Made by a program: the position numbers and the translations under genes. From CAZXCQ01 sp964639275 (lineage in GTDB: Bacteria > Desulfobacterota > DSM-4660 > Desulfatiglandales > Desulfatiglandaceae), in NCBI GenBank assembly GCA_964639275.1, contig CAZXCQ010000038.1, positions 1 to 30,538 of the forward strand: a DNA stretch of 30,538 nt, in the 5' to 3' direction. This document shows, piece by piece, positions 22,607-30,213 of this stretch. Every line of letters starts with the position of its first letter. The stretch's first letter is position 1. A model generated the notes under the pieces. The model was not told the DNA's origin. It was given only the letters and a program-made list of their open reading frames with translations, and searched no databases.

Positions 22607-22630
22607 AATCCCCGTTGCCCGGGTTTCAAA
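22607..22630 (+). repeat. dispersed 24-nt repeat, copy B
   Basis: Contains CCCGTTGCCCGGGTTTCAAA and matches copy A (5688-5711, opposite strand) at 23 of 24 positions. It lies in the 265-bp gap between the convergent lactonase-like and E2-E3 genes, which otherwise shows no gene. Confidence 0.75.
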
Positions 22631-22678
22631 GGGCTAAGGTATTACCTTCTTTTTAAATTCGGACCTCAATCAGCGGTA

Positions 22679-25315
22679 TCACGGCATGTGAATCGCACCC
22701 CCGCACAGGGACATTGCGGATTCCATAAGGGCATCCGACAGGGTTGGATGGGGGTGCACGCCACGGGCCAGTTGATCAACGGTCATTTCCATGGACATAC
22801 CCAGGACCGCCTCGGCAATCATATCGGTTGCATGGGGTCCAATGATGTGAACGCCCAAAACGGTCCGTGACCTTCTCTCCGATACAATCTTAACCATGCC
22901 GTAGGTCTGATTCAGAATCAGGGCCTTTCCGCAACCGTGGAACGAAAACCGGCCGACCTCGATATCAAACCCCTTGCGCGCCTCTTCCTCACTTAGACCC
23001 ACTGAGGCCACCTCCGGGGAAGTGTAGATGCAGGATGGTATAGCCCTGTAACTGACAGTGCCTTGCCGGCCCATTGCGTTTCGGCCGGCGCACTCCCCCT
23101 CAGCAATGGCAACGTGGGCCAGCATGACGCCTCCTACCACATCACCCACAGCGTATATGCCGGGGATATTGGTCTCCATCCGCTCATTGACAACGAGCGC
23201 GCCCTTTGCCTGAGCCAAACCCGTCCTGTCCAGATCGAGCCATGAAAGATCAGGTTTTCTCCCCACTGAATAGATGACTTTCTCCGCTGCCAACTTATGC
23301 GTTTTGCCTCCCCAGAGAAAAGAGACGCTATTCTTTCCTCTGCTATATGCAATTTTTTCGACGCGGGCACTGGCAAAAACCTTGATCCCTTCATCGACAA
23401 TACTCTTTTGAAGCGCCAGTGCGATCTCCTTGTCGAGCCCCGGGACAAGATTATCCAACACCTCCAAAATGGTGACATCCACCTTTAGCCTCTTGAGTAT
23501 CTGGGCAAATTCAACGCCGATAAACCCTCCCCCGATGATTGCTACACTCTTCGGGAGTTTTTCCATCTTGAGGAAATCATTGCTGTCCCAGATATGAGGT
23601 CCGTCGGCGCCTTCAATGTCAAGTCTTCGTGGTGTCGAACCGGTGGCAATGATGACACTATCGGATTGGATCTCCTCCTCTGTTTCCATGATCTTGACCG
23701 ATGATGGATCCACAAGCGCTGCCGTTCCCTTGATAACCCGAACCTTCCTGGCTTCGAGTAATTTCTCAACCCCGTTTCTGAGTTGTGTAACAACCGAGTT
23801 CTTCCGCTCCATGATCTTCTTGAAATCAAAGCCGTGCCCACCGCAGGTCACCCCAAAGACCCCTGCGTCCTCGATGGTCTTTATCACCTGACACGACTGA
23901 AGCAGCGATTTTGTCGGGATGCATCCCCAGTTGAGGCAAATACCTCCCACCTGGTCTTTCTCAATCAGGGTCACTTGAGCGCCCAGCCTCGAAGCACTGA
24001 TCGCTGCCGGATAGCCCCCGACACCCCCACCGATTACGGTCACCCTCTTTTTCTCTGTCACAACGGTGACCCGTGGACCCTCTAATACTGGAACCGGATC
24101 CTCGATAAAGGCCTTGAGCGTCCGCATAAATTTGGCGGCCTCAGCGCCATCGATGGTGCGGTGGTCGTAGGACAAGGTGATATTCATGATGGGCCTTATC
24201 ACCGCCTCCCCATTGATGGCGACAGGTTTGTCTGTGATGGCACCTACGGCGAGGATGGCATTTTCAGGCAAATTGATGTTGGCGGTGAACTGCTCCACCC
24301 CAAACATGCCCAGGCCCGACAAGGTAAAGGTGCTACCCGAGATATCATCAGGAAGAAAACTATGGTTTCTCCCCTTCTGGACGAGTTCCTGCCGCTCTTT
24401 GGCCACCTGGGGGAGGCCTTTCCGGGTGATGTCCCGGATGACTGCCACGATGAGACCGTCATCGAGGGCCATTGCCATTCCCATATGGATATCTTCAAAA
24501 AACACAATCCCCTTGTCTGTCCATCGCGTGTTGATAATCGGGTGTTCTCGTATGGCGGCCGCCGTGATCTTCATCAGGATGTCGGTGATGGTGGCTCGAA
24601 CGCCAACCTCTTTCTCAATATGAGAAAGCACCTTCTGGCGGTACTCCAGGATCTTACCGGCATCGACCGAATTGGTCATGTAGGTCTGGGCGGTCTCGTT
24701 CTTGCTCGCGAGCATCTTTTTTGCGATGGTCCGCCTCATACCGGTCAAGGGGAGGATCTTGTGGATCGACACCCCTTCTGCTTCAAGGGAAACAACGGGG
24801 GGCTCTTTGCTTCTTATTTCATACATCTTTTCCACGTCTTCCTGGATAATCATCCCGCCAGGCCCCGTACCCGTTATACCCTCAAGGGCTATTTTGCGGA
24901 TCCTCGCCGTCTTTTTGGCCAGTGGCGAGGCCTTTATCCTCGCCCCCGGCATGATACCGGCCTGTTCTCCGGCGACTGCCTCCACAGAAATGATGGGCGG
25001 TCTTTCCACCTCCTTAGCCGGGATGGGCGGTCTTTCCGCTCTCACAAGCAGCGGCTCCAAATCAGAAATGCTCTCACCTGCCCTCAATAGGTAAGCCACG
25101 AGCGTCCCGACAGGCACCGTTTCCTTCTCCGGAACCAGGATTTTGGCGAGCACACCATCCTCAGGGGCCTCTACCTCATAGGTCACTTTTTCGGTTTCAA
25201 ATACAAAGAGGATATCACCCTTCTTGACGTGATCACCCTCTTTCTTCTGCCACTCCAGGATCAGGGCCTCGGTCATGGTCAATCCGATTTTTGGTAGCTT
25301 TATTTCAACTGGCAT
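22679..25315 (-). CDS. E2-E3 fusion: dihydrolipoamide acyltransferase joined to dihydrolipoamide dehydrogenase
   Basis: An 878-residue polypeptide carrying two normally separate subunits of a 2-oxoacid dehydrogenase complex. Residues 1-80 are a lipoyl domain with Lys43 in ETEKVTYEV as the lipoylation site. Residues 127-165 are a subunit-binding domain (ASPLAKKTARIRK). Residues about 190-415 are the acyltransferase, with catalytic DHRTIDG (His385, Asp389). From about 424 the chain becomes a complete flavoprotein E3: VIGGGVGGYPAAISA, redox disulfide Cys460-Cys465 in GGICLNWGC, IIGGGFIGVEFA, YAVGDV and the catalytic HPHPTLSDA (His856). The usual Glu partner of that His is Asp861. The linker is only about ten residues. 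E3 enzymes with one lipoyl domain are well known; a complete E2 fused to E3 is unusual. ATG 25315 has a GAGGAGAGGA site upstream. An E1 beta gene lies upstream, an E1 alpha gene does not. Confidence 0.93.
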   Translation of the reverse strand: MPVEIKLPKIGLTMTEALILEWQKKEGDHVKKGDILFVFETEKVTYEVEAPEDGVLAKILVPEKETVPVGTLVAYLLRAGESISDLEPLLVRAERPPIPAKEVERPPIISVEAVAGEQAGIMPGARIKASPLAKKTARIRKIALEGITGTGPGGMIIQEDVEKMYEIRSKEPPVVSLEAEGVSIHKILPLTGMRRTIAKKMLASKNETAQTYMTNSVDAGKILEYRQKVLSHIEKEVGVRATITDILMKITAAAIREHPIINTRWTDKGIVFFEDIHMGMAMALDDGLIVAVIRDITRKGLPQVAKERQELVQKGRNHSFLPDDISGSTFTLSGLGMFGVEQFTANINLPENAILAVGAITDKPVAINGEAVIRPIMNITLSYDHRTIDGAEAAKFMRTLKAFIEDPVPVLEGPRVTVVTEKKRVTVIGGGVGGYPAAISASRLGAQVTLIEKDQVGGICLNWGCIPTKSLLQSCQVIKTIEDAGVFGVTCGGHGFDFKKIMERKNSVVTQLRNGVEKLLEARKVRVIKGTAALVDPSSVKIMETEEEIQSDSVIIATGSTPRRLDIEGADGPHIWDSNDFLKMEKLPKSVAIIGGGFIGVEFAQILKRLKVDVTILEVLDNLVPGLDKEIALALQKSIVDEGIKVFASARVEKIAYSRGKNSVSFLWGGKTHKLAAEKVIYSVGRKPDLSWLDLDRTGLAQAKGALVVNERMETNIPGIYAVGDVVGGVMLAHVAIAEGECAGRNAMGRQGTVSYRAIPSCIYTSPEVASVGLSEEEARKGFDIEVGRFSFHGCGKALILNQTYGMVKIVSERRSRTVLGVHIIGPHATDMIAEAVLGMSMEMTVDQLARGVHPHPTLSDALMESAMSLCGGAIHMP

Positions 25316-25341
25316 CGTAATGAGTCCTCTCCTCTTTTTCT

Positions 25342-25500
25342 TTTAAACCCGTATTCCGGAAAGGAGATTTGTAACATATTGAAATAGCAATATGTTTCCA
25401 ATCTACTGGAAATTGTAGCCCATAAATATGAGCGAACAGCACACGATGATTCCAGACACTTACAAGGTCAGGAGGCAATTTTGCGGAATACGGGTTTAAA
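25342..25500. mobile_element. 159-bp MITE-like element with 17-bp terminal inverted repeats
   Basis: TTTAAACCCGTATTCCG at 25342-25358 is perfectly inverted at 25484-25500. Inside are two more hairpins: AACATATTG/CAATATGTT (25373-25381 and 25388-25396) and TTTCCA/TGGAAA (25395-25400 and 25407-25412). There is no coding capacity. It sits between the E1 beta and E2-E3 genes, just upstream of the E2-E3 ribosome-binding site. Target duplications were not clear. Confidence 0.75.
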
Positions 25501-25680
25501 GTTAGCTTTAGTGTTATGCGTTAATCAAAACGCGATCAACCCTCTCTCGTCTCCCCGCGACCAGAACAGATGAGACAGCTCATCTGCGAGTGTTGCGCGG
25601 CATGCCCTGTGGGCAGATCCTTCCCTAATCTTAACCCCGGACTCTTCCATTGAGATCTTTCAACGGAATTTACGACAATA
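25501..25680. other. non-coding gap downstream of E1 beta with one perfect hairpin
   Basis: Together with the MITE-like element this completes a 365-bp gap between E1 beta and E2-E3. CAGATGAG at 25567-25574 and CTCATCTG at 25579-25586 form an 8-bp stem with a four-base loop. No T-run follows on the minus strand, so termination is doubtful. No gene is supported here. Confidence 0.55.
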
Positions 25681-26658
25681 TTAGAAGGTCCGATCGAGCG
25701 TCTTTCTGACCGCGGAAACCACGTGATCAGCGTTGGGTAAATAGGCCTTCTCAAGACTGAAAGGCACTGGAACAAAGGGTGAACCCACCCGTATGATCGG
25801 AGCATCGAGTTCGTCCAGAATCTCCTCGGCCACGGCTGCTGAAATCTCTGCGCCCGGACCAAAGTTCTTTACCGCCTCGTGGGCTATGACCAACCGGTGG
25901 GTCTTCGAAATGGAGTTAAAGACCGTCTCTTTGTCCCAGGGGGAGATCGTCAGTAGATCGATGACCTCAATCTTGATGTCCTCCTGGGCCAGAAGATCCG
26001 CTGCCTTGAGCGATTCATGGAGCATCCGTGACGTGGCAATGACCGTGGCATCCGTCCCCTCTCTCTTGATATCGGCCTTTCCGATGGGCACCAGATATTC
26101 CTCCTCCGGGATGGTTTCTTTGAGCGCATGAAGTGATTTGTTTTCAACCACGATAACCGGGTTGTCATCCCTTATGGCCGATTTGAGAAGCCCCTTGGCA
26201 TCATAGGGCGTCGCCGGCATCACAACCTTAAGACCCGGTACATGGGCAAACCAGGCTTCCAGTGACTGGGAGTGCTGAGGGCCTGCGTTTAGTCCTGCGC
26301 CCGCCGGTGTTCTTATCACAAGGGGGAGGATATACTGGTTTCCAAACATGTAACGCATCTTTGCGATTTGATTGACAATGCCATCCATGCATACTGCCAT
26401 AAAATCCATAAACATAATTTCCACAATAGGCCGAAGACCGCACGCCGCCGCACCAGCGGTTACCCCCATGATGCCGGCCTCACTGATGGGTGTATCAACC
26501 ACCCGTTCCGGTCCGAATTGGTCGTAAAGCCCCCGGCTGGCACCGAATGCCCCTCCGCCGATGCCCACATCTTCCCCAATCAGGAGAACGTCCTCATCTC
26601 TTTCCATCTCCTCCTTCATGGCCTCATTAATGGCCCAGATGTACCTAGTCTCCTTCAT
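25681..26658 (-). CDS. 2-oxoacid dehydrogenase (or acetoin dehydrogenase) E1 component, beta subunit
   Basis: A 325-residue transketolase-like beta subunit of a TPP-dependent E1. Family blocks are LLIGEDVGIGGGAFGASRGL, VVDTPISEAGIMGVTAGAA, FMDFMAVCMDGIVNQIAKMRY, the GPQHSQSLEAWFAHVPGLKV segment and the C-terminal RVGSPFVPVPFS. It works as a heterotetramer with E1 alpha, which binds most of the TPP and phosphorylation-loop region. E1 alpha is expected directly upstream, but the 613 bp beyond 26658 contain only repeats. Start ATG 26658 has AGGAGTGAGAT just upstream. The partner E2-E3 fusion lies 365 bp downstream. Pyruvate, branched-chain 2-oxoacid and acetoin complexes cannot be separated by sequence alone. 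Confidence 0.92.
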   Translation of the reverse strand: MKETRYIWAINEAMKEEMERDEDVLLIGEDVGIGGGAFGASRGLYDQFGPERVVDTPISEAGIMGVTAGAAACGLRPIVEIMFMDFMAVCMDGIVNQIAKMRYMFGNQYILPLVIRTPAGAGLNAGPQHSQSLEAWFAHVPGLKVVMPATPYDAKGLLKSAIRDDNPVIVVENKSLHALKETIPEEEYLVPIGKADIKREGTDATVIATSRMLHESLKAADLLAQEDIKIEVIDLLTISPWDKETVFNSISKTHRLVIAHEAVKNFGPGAEISAAVAEEILDELDAPIIRVGSPFVPVPFSLEKAYLPNADHVVSAVRKTLDRTF

Positions 26659-26734
26659 ATCTCACTCCTGTATCATTCAATGTGTTGGCCAAAACTTTGA
26701 AAAAAGGGTATCAATTTAGTCTCTTTGTAACATC

Positions 26735-26822
26735 TCAATGATTAGGGGGAGGACACCTGGATTCCGGCTTTCGCCGGAATCCAGACCTTCTGATAATAAA
26801 CATGTTTACCGCTAATTATTGA
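26735..26822. repeat. imperfect hairpin element enclosing a perfect palindrome
   Basis: CTCAATGATTAG at 26735-26746 pairs with CTAATTATTGAG at 26811-26822 with one mismatch. The left side is preceded by the TAACATCTCAA core also found at 17228, and the right side includes the 22-bp repeat shared with 6915-6936. The palindrome at 26757-26784 is inside. Confidence 0.65.
26757..26784. repeat. perfect 12-bp-stem palindrome (REP-like)
   Basis: CTGGATTCCGGC, loop TTTC, then GCCGGAATCCAG: a perfect 12-bp stem. Sequences of this type are common dispersed intergenic repeats in bacterial genomes. Confidence 0.8.
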
Positions 26823-26825
26823 GAA
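26804..26825. repeat. 22-bp dispersed repeat, copy 2
   Basis: Identical over 22 bp to 6915-6936. Here it forms most of the right arm of the imperfect hairpin element. Confidence 0.7.
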
Positions 26826-26857
26826 GGTACATCTCTTTCAAAACTGACACTTGGACA

Positions 26858-27060
26858 GGGCAATGGAGGTTCCGTTTTGAAGGGTGTATCCCCTGTCTGA
26901 GACCGTTAGAGAGCGTTAAGAAATCACGGAGATCCACGTCTCCAAAAACCGCAAGACTTTCTAGCAAATACTGCCCCCTATTTCTTCCTATGGCAGGTGA
27001 TTCCTTTACGCTCTCTTACGGGCGAGTTATACACCCTTCAAAACGGAACCCCCATTGCCC
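26858..27060. mobile_element. 203-bp inverted-repeat element (MITE-like)
   Basis: The 32-nt arm at 26858-26889 (beginning GGGCAATGGAGGTTCCG) matches the inverse of 27029-27060 at 31 positions. A second paired block follows further in: GTTAGAGAGCGTTAAG near 26904-26919 against the inverse of TTTACGCTCTCTTAC at 27005-27019. The element has no coding capacity. Its right end merges into dispersed repeat copy C. Confidence 0.78.
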
Positions 27061-27068
27061 GGGTTTCA
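27049..27068 (+). repeat. dispersed repeat, copy C
   Basis: CCCCATTGCCCGGGTTTCA, shared with copies A (5688-5711) and B (22607-22630). Here it forms the outer edge of the 203-bp inverted-repeat element, hinting that A and B are remnants of the same element. Confidence 0.72.
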
Positions 27069-27271
27069 TAAAACTAAAGTGTTACAGCAGAATGGATACA
27101 CAACGAGGCTCGATATGGACTTTGCCCCATACTTGTGTCATAGTATGAGACAGCACCCATCCGCAGCCGGGCCTGGCCCCATATTCAGCCATTTACTCAG
27201 GCCAACGACCGGCTTCCTAAGATAGATCATTGGTTTGTTGCCAGGGGATGTATATTCAAAAGGAGGTTGCC

Positions 27272-28177
27272 ATGGGCTGTAACCCGTTTTCAGACGGTTG
27301 TGCATTTATCGATGGGGAGTATGTGCCGATCGCTGAGGCGCGTATCCCGATTATCGATACGGGCTTCCTGCGATCTGATGTTACCTATGATGTGGTGGCG
27401 GTCTGGGACGGCAGGTTCTTCCGCCTCGATGATCATCTCGACCGCTTTGAAAGAGGCTGGAAACGAATGCGGATGAAGCCGGAGCTAAGCAAGGAAAAAA
27501 TTCGGGAAATCCTGTTCGAGTGCGTCCGCCGGTCCGGCATCCGAAACGCTTACGTGGACATGATCATGTCAAGGGGAATCGATGAAGACGGATCACGGGA
27601 TCCGCGACGGTTCCGGAACAGATTCTATGCCTATGCCATTCCTTACGTATGGATCGTCAAACCTGAAGACCAGGAGGTTGGCATTCATCTGATAGTTGCC
27701 AAAAAGACTGTTCGGATTCCGTCCAACGCCGTCGACCCGACGATCAAAAACTTTCATTGGGGCGACTTGACCCGGGGACTGTTTGAAGCATACGACTCCG
27801 GCGGTTATACAGTTGTGCTCCCCGATACCGAGGGTAATATCACCGAAGGACCGGGATTCAACATCTTCGTCCTCTATGACGGCACGCTTCTGACACCAAA
27901 AAGCGGGGTGCTTGAGGGTATCACCCGCCGATCCGTACTTGATCTGGCAGATGAACTGGGTATCCCGGCCAGAGAGGATATGTTCGGCCCCGATGCCCTA
28001 AGAGAGGCCGATGAGGTCTTTATCACCAGCACGGCAGGCGGAGTGATACCCGTTACCAAAGTCAATGGTAAACCGGTTGGAACCGGTACGCCGGGTGAGG
28101 TGACCATGTTGATCCGTAAACGCTATTGGGAGGCCCATGGTGAGGACAGGTGGACTACTCCCGTGGACTACGAATAG
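27272..28177 (+). CDS. class IV PLP-dependent aminotransferase (branched-chain / D-amino acid type)
   Basis: A 301-residue fold-type IV aminotransferase. From ATG 27272 the PLP lysine is Lys159 in PTIKNFHWGDL, the same number as in E. coli IlvE, and the pyridine-nitrogen glutamate is Glu192 in ITEGPGFNIF. The N-terminal FIDGEYVPIAEARIPIIDTG strand and the C-terminal ADEVFITSTAGGVIPV loop are typical. Branched-chain, D-amino-acid and (R)-amine transaminases share this fold; the motif RGIDEDGSRDPRRFRN is not diagnostic to me, so the substrate is open. AGGAGG at 27261-27266 sits 5 nt before the start. The ACT-domain gene follows 36 nt after its stop and the PFL-like gene 53 nt later, suggesting an operon. 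Confidence 0.9.
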   Translation: MGCNPFSDGCAFIDGEYVPIAEARIPIIDTGFLRSDVTYDVVAVWDGRFFRLDDHLDRFERGWKRMRMKPELSKEKIREILFECVRRSGIRNAYVDMIMSRGIDEDGSRDPRRFRNRFYAYAIPYVWIVKPEDQEVGIHLIVAKKTVRIPSNAVDPTIKNFHWGDLTRGLFEAYDSGGYTVVLPDTEGNITEGPGFNIFVLYDGTLLTPKSGVLEGITRRSVLDLADELGIPAREDMFGPDALREADEVFITSTAGGVIPVTKVNGKPVGTGTPGEVTMLIRKRYWEAHGEDRWTTPVDYE

Positions 28178-28213
28178 TCCTTGAATGGCGTCACCCCTCA
28201 AAGGGCAAGTCAA

Positions 28214-28786
28214 ATGACGGCATCAGGAAAGTTGAAAAAGGTTGTCATCTCCGTTCTTGGCCGGGACCGCCCGGGTATCATTGCAGCGGTTTCGCGGACC
28301 CTTTCTGAACAGGACTGCAATATTGAGAATGTCAACCAGACCATTCTCCAGTCGGAGTTTTCAGGGATCTTTATTGCCGCCATCCCGGTCGAAGTGAGCA
28401 TAGAGAGTCTACAGGCCGAACTGAAAAGAGCGCTCAAGCCGCTGGGAATGCACATACACGTCAAACCGCTTGAAACCCATCGACCGGACCCACGTTTTCT
28501 CAACAGCGAACCATTTGTATTCACAACCCGTGGTCCGGATAACACGGGTCTCGTGGCAGCCATTACCGAAATCATCGCCCGTTATGGTGTCAACGTGACA
28601 AACCTCCAGGCGGTATTTCGCGGTGGCGAGAATCCAAGTGATAACATCATGATCTATCAAGTCGACATCCCTTCCGATACAGACCACCAGGCGCTCTACC
28701 GAGAACTCAGGGAAAAGGCCGCATCGCTGGGGCTGGAGATCAGCATCCAGCACCGTCGGATTTTCGAAACCCTCAACCGCATCTGA
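28214..28786 (+). CDS. double ACT-domain protein (GcvR-like)
   Basis: A 190-residue protein made of two ACT domains, small-molecule (often amino acid) sensing modules. The first runs from KVVISVLGRDRPGIIAAVSR, the second from FVFTTRGPDNTGLVAAITEI. In both, the conserved DRPG/DNTG turn is the usual ligand-contact loop. The arrangement matches GcvR-type regulators, which lack a DNA-binding domain and act through protein partners. ATG 28214 is preceded by AAAGGG about 8 nt upstream; the TTG at 28181 in frame is less likely. It lies just before a PFL/DUF711 gene, a pairing known in many bacteria, where the ACT protein is presumed to control or sense for the partner. Confidence 0.87.
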   Translation: MTASGKLKKVVISVLGRDRPGIIAAVSRTLSEQDCNIENVNQTILQSEFSGIFIAAIPVEVSIESLQAELKRALKPLGMHIHVKPLETHRPDPRFLNSEPFVFTTRGPDNTGLVAAITEIIARYGVNVTNLQAVFRGGENPSDNIMIYQVDIPSDTDHQALYRELREKAASLGLEISIQHRRIFETLNRI

Positions 28787-28839
28787 TACCCGCCCGAGTG
28801 GTAATAAGATAGAGGACCCAAGACCGACGGAGAATAGCC

Positions 28840-30213
28840 ATGTTGAATGAAAAAGAGATACTCTCCACCCTTGAAATGGTCAAGACCGAACATCTCGATA
28901 TCAGGACCGTTACATTGGGTATCAACCTCTTTGACTGCGCTAGCGATGATCTGGATCGCTTTCTGTCCAACATCCACAGCAAGGTCAAGTTGCTGGCAGC
29001 CAACCTGGTATCCACCTGTGATCAGGTCGGTGAAAAATACGGTATACCCATCGTCAACAAACGGATCAGCGTCAGCCCCATTGCCGTTGCAGGAGCGCCC
29101 TTTACCCCCGGCCAAATGGTAGGGATAGCCAAGACCCTTGACCGGAGCGCTGAGAGCGTGGGAGTTGATTTTATCGGCGGCTTTTCCGCCCTCGTGGAAA
29201 AAGGCATTGCCAACGGCGACCGTTCCCTGATTGAGGCCATCCCCCAGGCGCTGGCCCAGACCGAACGGGTCTGTGCGTCGGTGAATGTCGCCTCAACGCG
29301 CGCCGGGATCAACATGGATGCGGTGCTCCTTATGGGACAGATCACCAAACAGGCAGCCGCCCTCACGGCCGACCGAAACGGGTTGGCCTGTGCAAAACTC
29401 TGCGTCTTTGCCAACATCCCCGAGGACATCCCATTTATGGCCGGAGCCTATCTCGGCGTTGGCGAGCCCGATGCCGTTATCAACGTGGGTGTGAGCGGTC
29501 CGGGCGTGGTGAAAAAGGCCATTGACCGGGCGCTCAACGCCGATTCGGGTATGGATTTGGGACAGATATCCGAGCTGATCAAACGAACCGCTTACAAGGT
29601 CACCCGTGTCGGTGAACTTCTCGGTCGTGAGGTGGCGGACCGGCTGGGCATTCGCTTCGGTGTCGTTGACCTTAGCCTTGCACCCACCCCCAACGTGGGC
29701 GACAGCGTGGGTGAGATATTCCAGAGTCTTGGTCTCATGAGTATTGGCGTCCCGGGCACCACGGCCGCGCTTGCCCTGCTGAATGACGCGGTCAAAAAAG
29801 GGGGGGCATTTGCCAGTTCCCATGTGGGGGGTCTCAGCGGTGCCTTTGTGCCGGTCAGCGAGGACCTCAATATTTCGGCATCGGCCGAGAGCGGTCACCT
29901 GACCATCGAAAAGCTCGAGGCCATTACCAGTGTATGCTCGGTGGGTCTGGATATGGTCGCCATCCCCGGTGATACCACTGCCGAAACCCTGGCCGGTATT
30001 ATTGCCGATGAAATGGCCATCGGTGTGATCAACAAAAAGACGACGGCCACTCGCATCATTCCGGTTCCCGGGAAAAAAGCGGGTGACCGGGCGCATTTCG
30101 GAGGCCTGCTTGGCGAATCGGTGATCATGCCGGTCAACAACCAAAATGGCACCAATCTGTTTATCCGCCGGGGTGGACGGATCCCCGCCCCTATCCACAG
30201 TCTCAACAACTGA
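28840..30213 (+). CDS. PFL-like DUF711 (UPF0210) family protein
   Basis: A 457-residue protein of the UPF0210/DUF711 family, which is often called PFL family because its fold resembles pyruvate formate-lyase. Recognisable blocks are LDIRTVTLGINLFDCA, RISVSPIAVAGAPFTPGQ, VGVDFIGGFSALVEKG, INVGVSGPGVVKKAIDRAL and DLSLAPTPNVGDSVGEIF. No C-terminal glycyl-radical motif is evident, so lyase activity is not implied. Length is normal for the family. ATG 28840 has CGGAG about 8 nt upstream. The reaction is unknown. The constant neighbour is an ACT-domain gene, as here, and the aminotransferase upstream points to amino acid metabolism. Confidence 0.9.
   Translation: MLNEKEILSTLEMVKTEHLDIRTVTLGINLFDCASDDLDRFLSNIHSKVKLLAANLVSTCDQVGEKYGIPIVNKRISVSPIAVAGAPFTPGQMVGIAKTLDRSAESVGVDFIGGFSALVEKGIANGDRSLIEAIPQALAQTERVCASVNVASTRAGINMDAVLLMGQITKQAAALTADRNGLACAKLCVFANIPEDIPFMAGAYLGVGEPDAVINVGVSGPGVVKKAIDRALNADSGMDLGQISELIKRTAYKVTRVGELLGREVADRLGIRFGVVDLSLAPTPNVGDSVGEIFQSLGLMSIGVPGTTAALALLNDAVKKGGAFASSHVGGLSGAFVPVSEDLNISASAESGHLTIEKLEAITSVCSVGLDMVAIPGDTTAETLAGIIADEMAIGVINKKTTATRIIPVPGKKAGDRAHFGGLLGESVIMPVNNQNGTNLFIRRGGRIPAPIHSLNN

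Larger units (their letters stand above)
26659..27271. other. 613-bp repeat-filled intergenic region
   Basis: The region between the divergent E1 beta and aminotransferase genes holds a perfect palindrome, a longer imperfect hairpin around it and a 203-bp inverted-repeat element, listed separately. No ORF with recognisable homology is present and no fragment of an E1 alpha subunit was found. The last 100 bases must carry the aminotransferase promoter, but boxes were not resolved. Confidence 0.6.

Noticed and set aside
24161..25090. Plus-strand 309-residue open frame opposite the E2-E3 gene
   Set aside because: Shadow of a strongly conserved protein; its composition (many His, Arg and Gly) is that of an antisense frame.
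29293..30198. Minus-strand 301-residue open frame opposite the PFL/DUF711 gene
   Set aside because: Antisense shadow with no recognisable domain.
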